From Pelecanus crispus (lineage: Eukaryota; Chordata; Aves; Pelecaniformes; Pelecanidae), in assembly GCF_030463565.1 (NCBI RefSeq), contig NC_134652.1, positions 18,453,397 through 18,517,396 of the forward strand: a stretch of DNA of 64,000 nt. The letters are read 5' to 3'. A model generated the notes under the pieces. That model saw only the letters and a list, made by a program, of their open reading frames with translations, was not told the DNA's origin and did no database searches. This document shows positions 49,018 through 61,300 of this stretch, piece by piece. Every line of letters starts with the position of its first letter. The first letter of the stretch is position 1. Made by a program: the position numbers and the translations under genes.

Positions 49018-49266
49018 ATGGAGGAAGGGAATAAATACAAGATGGCTGCTCATATAAAACCAGGCATTGGGCTTCGCCCCGGCGATGGGGGAATAGAAGC
49101 TTTAACTCGGGCTCCGAGGGTTGTGCACCGCTCCCGCCCGCGCCGCTGCTGCCCCTCCGGGGGGAGCGAGACTCTGACTGTTGCCGGCCACAGCTGTGCT
49201 CAGCCGCTCCCCGCGGATCACCGGCGGGGCCGAGGCCGGGTGCGGCGCCCGAGAGGCCCGAGCTAG
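49018..49266 (+). other. Possible upstream ORF in the BTAF1 5' region
   Basis: An 82-codon frame starts at an ATG at 49018 and stops at 49264-49266, before the BTAF1 ATG. It matters only if transcription starts left of 49018. The TATA-like box at 49053 would place the start near 49080 and exclude it. The protein is GC-biased and unlikely to be functional. Confidence 0.25.
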
Positions 49267-49363
49267 GCCCTGCGCCCTCCTCCCTGGGAGAGCGGCGCCG
49301 GCCCCCCCCGCCCCGCCTGCTGTCCCGCCGCTCGCCTCCAGCGAGGCCCAGCTCCGGGCGGCC

Positions 49364-49377
49364 ATGGCCGTCTCCAG
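49364..49377 (+). CDS. BTAF1: BTAF1 exon 1, coding part
   Basis: Only 14 coding nucleotides (MAVS plus AG of Arg5). The donor AG|gtcggt is unusual at +3 but has G at +5. The phase fits exon 2, whose first base completes AGG. Confidence 0.92.
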
Positions 49378-52300
49378 GTCGGTAGGAGCCGGGAAGGGTG
49401 GGGGAAGGAGGGCCAGCAGCGGCGGCCCGGAGTCCCCGGCCCTCCGTGTGGCCTGGCTTCGGGGGGGCGCGGGGGTGAAGAGGGGTGCCCGGTTTCCACC
49501 CCCGCCTCGGGAGCCTGCGGAGGCCTCGCCGGGGCCTCCACGCTCCTCGGCGGCATGGGCCGCCTCGGTGGGGTTTGGGGGTGGCTGCGTGCTCCGGCGC
49601 CTGGGTTTGCTTCCTGGCCTGGGGTAACTCCCATGCCTGGCGCCCAGGGAAGCCCCCTCCCCTCCTCAGGCCGCAGGGGCTCTGCGTGGGGCGTCTCGAG
49701 CTTCTTCTGGAATCCGACACCTTCGTTTTGTTGGCCAGCCCTTCGTCGGGTTAAACTGCTGGGGAATAGGGCATAATGATATCGAGTATCAAAAACTGGC
49801 AAGAAACCGCTTTGCCTTTCAGAGCCCTTAGTTGTAAAGTAACTGAAATAAAACAGGCTTCCATGGAGAAAAGTGATTAGTGTGATCTGGCTCTGCCTCA
49901 AGATGTTGGGTGGTATCTGCTTACACACATGTGCGCTGGGGTGTGCCAGCGTTTAAAGTACTCACAGATACAGACGTATGTCTTAATAGAGCTGTTTTAT
50001 AAAAAATGCTGAGCACAAATTCCTGCCGTCTTTTTTTGTGTGAAATGGGCATGTTGAGCTTTCTCCTAGGGTAGCTGAAAGGAAACCATAAATCCAAATT
50101 AACCTTGTGATATATTAGCCTCGAGTCACATGTTGGTAGTATCTCTGTACTTCCAAAGTGCTATAACAAAAGTAAATTCTGTTTCTGAAGCTGTGTATGA
50201 ATAAGTTTGCAGTTCTATCTAGCAAAGTAAAGATTTGCACACTTATAATGGAAATGCATTATTAATCAAAATTTATAGCAGCATTACACCTTTTAAGACT
50301 TCTAGTAGCAGGTGTTTTAGTTTGAGCTTTGTAGAAACTACAAAGTATCCCTGTATCTTACTCTAAACATATTTTTTTATCAACTTGTTATATATTAGGT
50401 TATTTTTTTCCCAAAGCTGTCCATAAGAATCTGGCAGTAGTAAGGATTGCTGTAACAAGACTACTGTATACATTAAAATACCACTGTAAGCCATCATGTA
50501 AAATAGAGTAGTAGTCTGATTACATTAGGTCTGGGGCAGTCTGCTTGAATAACCGTGCTAATGGTACGTGTGATATGGGGGCTAACTGGAATAGCAAGAA
50601 ACAGCTTTTCAGCTGTATGCTAAGGCTCTGTCTACCATAAAGATTTGTTTCAAATTCAGTTACCAATGTTTCTGTATTTCTGTAAAACCACGTGGCTTTA
50701 GTGGAAAGCAGTAGTGCTCTATGCAAAGATTTAGTTAACACCTGTTTGGTCTGCTAACTGACAGGAAAAAATACTCTGTTACGGAGAAGGCTCATTCTAA
50801 GCTTCAGTGTGGAGCGCTAAAAAAGTTGGTGTGTTAATAATGTCATATGTGATACCATTGCTCGAGAGTACAGTTTTAAGATCAAAATGTTACACAAGTT
50901 GAATGTAAGGTATAGAACTTTAATAAAGGCTCTGTAATACTTGTGCATTGGTATAGAATTGTTTCAATTCCAATTGTAAATTAGGTAAAAGAGTTAACAC
51001 ATTTTGAAGTGCTGTAACATCTTGGCTATTCCTGGCGAACTCCAATGTTTCTGTAATTATAGGACGTGATACTGTGTAAGTTTGGCCTCACGCATGTTTT
51101 TAATAGATACAGCAAAACCTGTCCGTATTGCTTTGAAGTTACGCAGCAACTCTTGACAAATGAACATTTCAGCTGCTGGACCATAGGAACACTGATGATA
51201 TAATGTCAGTGTTGCTTTTGTAAATAAATCTTGTCTTCAGAACATTGAATTTCTAAGGTCCTTTCCTTTCAGACATATTACAAATAATTGTTTTGTAAAG
51301 TTATATACCACATAACTGTGTTTCTGTAAAGGGTGTAGTGGTTCCAGCTTCTGTACCAGCTCCATTTAATTGTAGAAATCTGCACTTTTCCTCTAGGTAA
51401 TTAGTTACATTTTATATTTTTGAAGGACCAACATAATACTTCACTGTTGAATGATTCTTACTATACAAGCGTGGAGAATTGGGGAGAAATTGATTCAAAT
51501 TAATCTTTCTCCAAGGACCATAGTCTTTGAGTGCATACCAAACACTGATATTAACAAAAATCTTCATTAGGGTTAGTTCTGTATTGGAACCATATTTTAA
51601 AAAATAACCATTTTTGGAGGTGGGGGGAGGGGTATTTTTACATTCTTAAAACAGTAAATTATCGAGTGGTGGTTTTCCCAGTGAAGTTTAGTTTCCAGTA
51701 AAGTTTAGTTTCTTCTGTTTGGCCAGTTGAAAACCTTTCTCAAAACCCTAGTCTGTTCAGGAAGATCTAAACAAATATAGGGAATGCTTTGAAATATCTC
51801 AATTAAAGAATTTGCAGCTTTGGTTTTAATAAGGTTATCTTAAAAAAAAAAAAAATTGTCACTTATTTGTAAACTATCGACAAAAGAGATTTCTGGTATT
51901 TTATTCTGCATTATATGTATACATGCTTGTTTAACCAGATTCTGCTGTTACATGGACTGAAGACTTACTTCTATATAACACTTCTGTGATGATACACTAG
52001 AAAGTAGACCTAAAAGCAGAACAGCAGATACCTCATAACAAAAGATATTTCTGAACAGTTGCTTTGTATATGCTCACCTCTTTGGTAGTTTTATGCTGAA
52101 AAGACTAACTAATGAACACCATCCTCCAGAGTATAGGTGGGTGGGAAGGTCGGTGTTTTTCCTGTGAATGTGCAAGCTAATTTGGTAGGCTTTATCTCCA
52201 GTCTCTGGTTTTGAAAGTATATATGAAGTAATACAATGTTTGCATAGCTAATAAAAAAATAAAAATAATTCTTGATAGTGGAACTGAGAAGGAAAAAAGG

Positions 52301-55300
52301 AGGTGAAGAGTTTTGCATCAGCTTCAATCCTACAAAGTGTATGTTCCAAGTGAATAAATACAATGGCTCACTAGCGATCTTTTGAGATACTTCAGATGAA
52401 AAAGTAATATTGCCAATTTATGGAAAATGACAATGTTCATAGATTACTCAGGGTGATTGAGTTTCATTAGGTAATAGTGTTGATAGTCCCTTTCAATATC
52501 CAATAAAACTTTTTTCCCAGTTTCTTTAATGTGTTTAAAGACACTTCATATCATTATTCCAACACCAAGGCTGTTCATGGCTTTCTCATATTTTTGAGGG
52601 CCTTCACAGCACAAAGAAGAACAAATATGCTTTTAAAATGTAATGGAATGCATGAAGCTGGTAAGATGCATTAAGAATAAACAGTTTGATTTTAATAGGT
52701 GTATCTTTAAGTTCACCTTGAAATACCTTCTTAAAGACAACCTCTTCAGGCTAATTCCAAGACACTTCCTTAAGCAAGAGCATACAACTTGCTGCTGTTG
52801 CAAGCCATTCTTGATTTGATCCATGTAAGTTTTAATACTAGTTTCTAGAGTTTTCAGTGTTTCCATTTACTTGGATTTGTGTATAACTGATAATATGTAA
52901 TTAGAAACCTATTTTTTATTTTAAAACAAATAATAATGTTAGAAGGCTATGATAGTAAAGCTCCTGGAAAATAAGCAGGCCTCATATGTTGCTCTTGCTT
53001 TTTGAAGTGTAGGGCTGTGACTTCCCAAGAGCAAATGGTTGCACTGGCTGGCATCATTACTTAGTAACTTTTCAAGTTTAATACTGCATCATTGGGAGCT
53101 GGAAGTTCTTACAAGATACCAAAATTATCCAAACTCTCTTTTATGGGCCCTGTGTATCTTTTAGAGATGTTGTTTTGGGGTTATCACAGACTTTCTAAAG
53201 AAGGAGTTCAGCTTGTAGCTTGTTTGGAACCTATTACTTCATGGCTGCTCTTGCATGAAAAGCAAGAGTTAAACTGAACAAGAAGTATGTTTTCACTACA
53301 GCTTAAAGGCATATGCTTGTACCATCAGAATAGGTAGATGCTCTTACCAATGCAATTAAAGGAGTCCTGACTCAAAAGTTGGGGGGTGGGGGGGAGTAGT
53401 GTAACTCTTCTCCTGTTGGTGGAGATTAACTGCAAGACCAGGACAGTGGGCTGCCTTCCCTGTTGCTGTTTGTGGGAGTGCCCATACAGCCATGAGGAGG
53501 GGAAAAGCAGAAGTAGCATGTGCACTACTGCCAAAATGAGATAGAGCTGTAAAATTTTGCAGACACTTAACAGACTGAAGTGAAAATTAAAACTCAGGAT
53601 TGCACTCTGATAAGAATTCTAACCTGCTCCAGCAGCTAGAACTGGAATTCTCACCAAGGCATTCCCTGTATCACTTGTTGATATGCTTCATGTATTAGTA
53701 CATCTTTACAGCTGTTTTAATTTCCTGTTCTTTCTTACAGTTCTTGTAATGTAATTGGCTATAGTATTTGGGCTGCATTGTGGGATGTAGATACATATGT
53801 AATAGTTTACAAATAAAGCTTGTACAGCCTAATGCTATGGATTATATATTATATGAAATACACATTCCATATGGAATTAATTATACTAATTTTAGCATTT
53901 GATTCGCTTCCATATGCAGTATATAATACTGTGACCAGTGTGGTGATGGAGCTGTAGTTTCATTCCAGGTGTCTCTTCCACTGCTTGTGTAGGAAACAAG
54001 ACTTCTCTGTTGTCCACAGCCCCACCTTCATAACTATTTACTCCACAGTCTCCCACCTATGAGAAGTAAAATCACAATCCATTCTTTGTGTATCATCACA
54101 CTTTTTTGTTCTGAATTCTGTTCAGTGATTTTTCTCTTGCTTGCTGATTGTATATTGGGAAGTTGTTTACTTGATTATGTAACAGTTTATATATGCTTTA
54201 GTAGGGGCTTGAGTTTTTTGAGCTGTGAAGCTGACCAAGCTGGGATTTGATGAAATGATGAAACATCACACTGAATGAAGGGTTATCAGGTCAACAAGAA
54301 AAGCTAAGGTGTCTCCATTAGAGCTTAGGTTGAATTTCACAGTGAGTGTCAACCCCTGTCAAGTCAAAATTTAATGATGTGTTCTAGGTTTCTGGGCTGT
54401 TTCTATAGTAAGAAGTAGTGCCTGGGAGGAAGCTCCTGGGTGTTGAAATATGATTTATACTGTAAACTCCGAAGAGTATTCCCTTGCCTTCTGATGGGTG
54501 CCAGCTAGCAGTTTTCCAAAGAGCTCTAGACAGAGTTTTGACATTAGAGTGTTCCAGGGACTACACCGTTAAGGGGTTTTGTACAGTCACACAATTTTAA
54601 TGGGTTGGAGGATATGCTAGGATAGCTATGAGCTGTTCTGTACCAGCCTTTTCTGTCAGAGACTGCTCCCTGGGCAGTTAAATGTACTGGTGCACACAGA
54701 GATGTAGAGTCCAAATGGATCACTTCATTGGCAGCAGCAGTGATCAGTTCACTGTCCCTTTCAAGCCTCATTGAAATCAACAAATTGGAAATTTCCCCAT
54801 CTGAAGTCCTGTGGGGACCCAATCCAGTCAGAATGCTTACACTGGGATGATCATGATCCTTATAAAATTCAGCTGCATATGTTGTCTTTTGGAAACATTT
54901 TGGAGATACTGTTGATAAGCTCTGTATCTTGACCTGGTCATTAACTCTCCCACTACTAGCTTTCTAATGCCTCTATAGCTGAAGGGCTTACAAATCCACA
55001 TTGTCCAGTTTCCACAGGAGTGCCATAAGGTTCACTTTAAATATTATGATAACTGTCCCTTCAAATGGGGATCAGCCCTCTATTTGGAGACATACCTTTA
55101 GGCAGCAAAGAACTGAAGATTAGCATGAAGAACAGAGCGGGTCATTTGCTGCAACATTTGCCTACTATGCCTGGGTACAGTCATGTCTAACTTAGTTTAA
55201 TGCTGAATATGCAAAACTGATTGGAAAGCAGTGACTAGAACATGGAATCACCATGCTACCTGGAGAGTGTCACTGAGTTAGTTGTGATGGCTTTTTTGAA

Positions 55301-58300
55301 AGTACTTGCTCTCATGTTTGTCCTTTGTAATTTTTTTATTTGTAGTTTGCTGCGATAATGCACTAGAAGAGCAAAAGGCTTGTGTTTAGTGACTGGGGGT
55401 CAACAATAGTTTCTGTGTACTTTTTTTCACAAAACCCCCTTTAGTTAACTGAACTAAGCCTGTATGCATAATCATTCTGCATAACAGTGTTGATTAGAGA
55501 GATGATGTTCCCCCTTATGACAGCCAACCTTGCTATTCTGATGAATAGCAATACGAATGAAATTGTTTACTGTGAGAATTCTTCCTGCCTGCAATCTTTC
55601 TCTAAGAATTAATTTTTTTTTTTTTAGGATTATTAGATAACATTGTTTGAGTGGTAGTAGTCTAGTGGTGAAAGAGTCCAGTCCAGCTTAGGATGGCTGT
55701 GCCAGTTGATATCCTGATCACAGACCTACTGATTATTCTTGAGTATCTCCTAGGTGGTTCTAGTCTGGAAGTAAGAATTCAGACTTTAGTCTTTTCAAAA
55801 TTAGTGTGCTTTAATGAAATGATCTGGGTTTGATGACTTGGAATATTTATGTGGGGAGGATTCATTTGCCTAATCTAGGTCTCTGGTGCCAGTTTAGATG
55901 TTACAGTGTGTCCTTGCCACTTCAGAATGACAAGGATCTCCTGCATCCTGTGTCATGTCTGCTGACCCCATGTGCATGACTCATTCTGAAGTGTCTCAGA
56001 TGCTACTAGGTGCCCGTTCTTAAGCGCCTGAATTGATGTTTTTGTGTCAGAAGCATTTCTAATGAACTCTGTGTCAGTGTAAAAAGCTCATGTGGTATTT
56101 CTTAGAAGAAAAAAATAATTTGAATGTAATGCTGTTCGTAAGAACTTTGCTCCAAGTTCTGTCTTGCTGATACCCTTCAGCAGCGATTAGAAAATCTTCG
56201 ATTTCTCAAGTGAGAAGAAAAAGGTATCTACTTCTTTGAACAAGTTAGTGCTTTGTAATGAGCTTATATAGCATGAGTTCACATAGAGGTGGTGTATGGT
56301 TGCTGTTCTATGCATGAGATGTAGTTGACTCAGGATTGGAAGGTGACAAGTCAGAAGGATGACCTAAACCATTGCTTATGAATTGAAAGTGAAGGACTTT
56401 GTATTTTTAAGCTCTGATTACAGCAGTTAACGTTCAGGAAAAGTAGTTTGCGACTTACTTAATTTTTAGCAATTGTTGGTATTTAGATTTTTTGTAACAA
56501 TCCATAAATCTGTTTGGTTTTCTTCTTTTCTTTTTTTTTTTTTTTTTTGTCATGTAAGTACTCCCTGTTTTTCTCTTGTTTGCTTGTGTCTTCTGTATTC
56601 TTAGAACAACTGACAGCCTCCATTGGGCTCTTTCATAAAATAATTAAAAAGTTTATCTGCATTGTAGAGCGTTTCACTCTACTACACTGATTCAGACTTT
56701 TGTGTTACATTTGTGAATGATGTGAGCCATGCAGTGCTCTGCTTACAGCACTGGCTGGCATGAGAGGCAGAACCCCATGCCATTAGAAAACTGTCTTAGT
56801 TCTCTTTGGCTTTAAGAATTAGTTTAGAGACTGTTGGTTCATTCCGAGAATAAAAACTTTATCAGAACTTAGGAAATTTCTTTGTAAACTGCAGGTCCTC
56901 AAAATTAATTTGTTTAGAATTTTTAGTATTTTTTCATTCTTAATGACACTAAGAATGAAAACTTTAATTTAAAAAAAAACTAGTGCTGCTGATCAGTGGC
57001 AACTTTCTCAGTGCTACCCTTCCAACTAGGGCAGGAGAATTCAGGCTCTGCCATACTCTGAAGCAACACCAAAACTTAATTTAAGAATCTTAATACCTCC
57101 AAAATATTAACTGTTTGGGAATTGTACATCAGGGAAGTCTGGGGGAGGGAAAGGAAGAATAATTAGCGTGACCAAGAGTACTGTTAGTCTGCTGCTAGTT
57201 AGCTGTATTTGCTCATCCTGTTTCCATTTATTTTGCTGGGGCTGAACACTGAAACCTTCCTATAGCAATGTGAGACAATAGAAAGATTTGTTTTGTTTTG
57301 CATTTGTGATTTTAAATTGTAATATGCTTAACTTATACACAAATTACAAACCGAGCATACTGGAGGTTAAAAAAAACCCAACAACCAACCAACTGTATTT
57401 TGTACGTAATACAGCTTCAAAAAGTTGTGGGTTTTAGGAGTGACTATCTAGTGTTGTAACCAAGATTGGAATTAAACTTGAGTTTTTTTTGAGGGTAGGC
57501 CATCATAGTGGTTTCCTCCTGTTTTGACACATGAAGAGTTATAGCTGAGGAAGTGGTCAAAGTTGCACATTCTGCTTGACTTTGGAGATGAAAAAACATA
57601 CTTTGATAGTTAAAGGAATGGGTGGTGCTAAGTGGCAAAATTCTTGAGTATGGAACGCTGACGTTTCACGGACAGATGAAGACTGAAAGGGGAAGGTTTT
57701 AAAAATGAGAGAACAAGCAAGTTGGAGCAAGCTGTGGTTGCTCTGCAAGCTAGCATATTTTGTACTCAATGATACTGGATGCTGCAGATCAGGTTGGGTT
57801 CTTACTGTCAAATGTACTAAGGAAAAAATACTGGTAAATAACTAAGTATCTGGTATGTTCCTCCTGACTAGTCCACTACCAGTGATTTGGAAGAGTTGGA
57901 TCTGTAAAGCTTTTGCTTTTCTCCTTGACTGTCTAATCACACAAAACTGCTAGTTTAGATATGTTTGGGGTTTCGTTTTTATGTAACTTTAAAACAATTT
58001 ACTAACCAGTAAATCATAAGAATTGTAACTCCAGTTTTATCTACAGAAATTGAAACGGGCTCACCTATTTTAATAGCAGGAAGAGAATTATTTCAAAGCT
58101 GGCAAATACCAGAAGTGTGTCTAAAATAGTAGAATGATTTGAAATACTGTCAGTTAGATTTTTTTTTTTTTTAATCTAACGGATATTTAATCTAGTATCT
58201 CCAGTTGTTAGAGCATTTGGGTTTTGGAACTGTATTTCTGTGACATTATTGCCTTGGCTCTGTAGCACTGCTGTTTCTAATGCATTGTGACATGTTAGAA

Positions 58301-61300
58301 GATATTCTCAGGAGTAAATGCAGTTTAAGTGTGTCAAAGAAAATACAAAATGCAGTGATGTTGGGAAGAGGAGGGTGTTTTTTGGCTGTTTTTTTAAATG
58401 ATTGGAACTAATGTTAAAGGCAGTTTTGGTGAAATGCGATTAGTAGCAACAGACTAACAGGCAAAACATTTGTCCTTTTCCTGTATTTGCTCAAACCTAG
58501 GCTATGTGTTTATGCGGAAGGGGAGTTGTTCAGGGTACCTGTGTCCTTATTTTGTTAGGCAGATCTAGGTGAGCCGCACTGCTGTGTAAATTCCAGCTTC
58601 ATATTGTTGCAATAATTGGAGGATTATTTTTATGATTAAGGCTAGAAGGGACAATTCTGATTGCACTACATGGACAGATTCTAGACTTGCATTCAGTAAT
58701 AACCTTATACTGCCCAATAACTAATGGATAAACTAGGCACACTGTAAAGAGAGTGCTAACTGTCTCACTTATAGTGGAGGGAATAAGGAACATTTGTTAC
58801 TTCCATTGTTGATTTGATTATCTAGGTAGTCTCTATTTTTATGTGCTTTTTTAATATGGTGACTTTCTCATTCAGTAACTCTAAACAAGAAGTAAGCTAT
58901 CTATTCTGAAAATAGATGATCAGGGTCTCTTTCACTAAATATAGAGTTACTGTGAAAACAAATCTGCTGGTTAAATTCCTGTATTTCTTGGGAAGGCCAG
59001 AAGTATCATATTATTTCAAAGCTGTAAATACAACAACAGGTTTGGTCTTACCAGCAGGTAGTTAAGGGGAAAATATGTGAAAAGTAAAAATTTGTGGTAT
59101 CCTGGAAATACAGAGTTTGATATTATAAATCACAGGCTATGTCTTCAAAACAAATGAGTTGAGCCCTTTGCTTTCTCTATCAGACGGAATTTGATGAAGA
59201 TCATTTACAACTTAACAGTATTTTTCAAGATTGAAAACATTCTATCACAGAACAAAGGGAACAGTATAATTTTTTTCTTGTAACTGCAGATTCCTTTAAA
59301 CTAATGTTTCTAACAGTTTCTCTCGTTTTGTGCTTACCAAATTAAACGTGCTTTTAGAACAACTATGCTTACTATTAGGAAAAAAGTACATTTGTCACCC
59401 TGTCAGTTGACAGTCTTCAGGCAAACATTTCTTCTGTTTGCACTAGATAAACTGAAAAATGGGGGGGAATATTAACAGAGATGGGCAGCTGAACTATGAA
59501 TAGCATAACATTTTCGGTTTTTGTCAATCATATTTAGGCTTGATCGTCTCTTTATTTTACTGGACACCGGTACAACACCAGTAACAAGAAAAGCAGCTGC
59601 ACAGCAACTTGGGGAAGTAGTGAAACTGCATCCTCATGAACTGAATAATCTCTTATCTAAAGTAAGCATCTTTGGTTTGTGTTTTTTTTTAATCTTGCTT
59701 TCAGTACTTTAATGGTGAGAATAAAACTAGTTTAAAGGGGTGTGGGTTCTGTGGGAAGCAGAAGAAAAAGCGTAGTAGTCTTGTGTTCTCCAAAAATAGG
59801 AGACTGAAGAAAATCAGGAGACTACTTCTGTTAAGCCTGCTGTTTTGTCAGCCTCTGAAATGGTTACATGAGTCGGGTTTCACTTTGCATTCAGTATTGA
59901 TATTCAACGTTTGCTGTAAGTTCAGATTTTTTTTTATAAAGAGAAGCTCCACTGCCTTGTAAAAATTTCTGCTCCTGCCTTTAAAGATTGTTACTGACAT
60001 GATACAACATTAAAAACATAGGAGGCTGCAGGCCTTTAAAAGTGCTGGAAAATTGAAAGAGATTTCCATTAGTTTGAGACCTCAATCTGGCCAGGTCCAG
60101 TAAAACCACCAAAAATAGTCTGTATCTGACAGCTGGAGATGGCTGAGTGACCTCAATTCTGCTCTTATTGAACAGGTGCCCTCACCACAATTGATGGTAT
60201 CAACAGAGTGGCCAAGGAATCATGAATATCAAACCACTCTCAGAGAAAGAAATAGTTTTTCCAGATTTGAGACATAGTAGTAAATTAGTTTAGAAGAACA
60301 TATATTGCTTCAGGTGACCCATGTTGTCCCTCTTCTTGGGTTAAATGATTTCAAAGTTTTAAGGTCTATTAATCTGTTTTGAACACTTCCTTTTAGAAAG
60401 CAAAAAAACCCCAAAAGTCTCAAGCCTTGTTCAGTGCCTGGAGGAAATCAAGGTTGAGTTTCACTGATGAGACTAAATACATCTTATAAATTCTTAATGT
60501 CTGGTTATGGCAAGAGTTCTGCTATAAACAGCGAGCAGTATAGAGAAGGCTGTTCACATTTCTTTGGTTTGTTTTCTTGTCCTTTGTTGTTTTGAATGTT
60601 GTCTTAATACATAGCATTAAAAGTAAGTATGTTTTAATAGAGCATAACAGCTGATGGATTTTCTGAAAGTACACCTTAAGCAAATATTTATTTATTAATC
60701 TCTCCTTAAAGGTGCTAGTGTATTTAAGAAGTACGAATTGGGATACTCGTATTGCAGCTGGCCAGGCTGTTGAAGCAATAGTGAAAAATGTACCTGAGTG
60801 GAATCCAACTCCAAGATCAAAACAAGGTGCTTCTTAAATGAATTATGTAGAATTCATTGTTTATCTGATGCAAACTGACTGTGATATGAGACTTTTCAAA
60901 GCAACTCTGTCATTCTGGTTTTTTATGAGCATAGACTTTTTTTATATGCATGGACTCTAGTAAACCTCTTTGGCTTTAGATGTTCATATTGAATTACAAT
61001 GATGTGCCTGAACTTTGTTTCTTCAAAGATTCCTGTGCTTGTGCTCTTGTACCCTCATAAAATGTTACTTTTATAAATAAAAGGAATAATAACCAGTAAA
61101 ATGGCAAAAGTTTTAACCAGTCAGCTTTGTCATGGTATTTTGCAGACACTCCTTATTCTCTGTTCCCTTGCTCAAAGCACCTTTTTGAGGGAGGTGAAAT
61201 GGCAGCTTGCTGAAGTCTATTCTGTTTGTACTCACTTTGCATCTGAAATTGTCACGTTAAGGATGTTAGAGTTGCTTTTATTGTCAACTTATGGACCTGT

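Larger units (their letters stand above)
48150..49620. promoter_or_regulatory. CpG island, BTAF1 promoter
   Basis: GC- and CpG-rich, ending in BTAF1 exon 1. Elements seen: ETS-type CCGGAAGC at 48329-48336 with a second GCGGAAG at 48335-48341; a ZNF143-type site at 48577-48596; CCAAT boxes near 48971-48980 (ATTGG) and 49000 (CCAAT); a YY1-like CAAGATGGCTGC at 49038-49049; and TATAAAA at 49053-49059. A minus-strand donor-like TCC|gtaagc at about 48350 hints at a divergent transcript. Confidence 0.75.

Noticed and set aside
48389-49928. Many overlapping long open frames in the BTAF1 island
   Set aside because: Same reason: compositional artefacts around the promoter. Only the 14 coding bases of BTAF1 exon 1 are supported.
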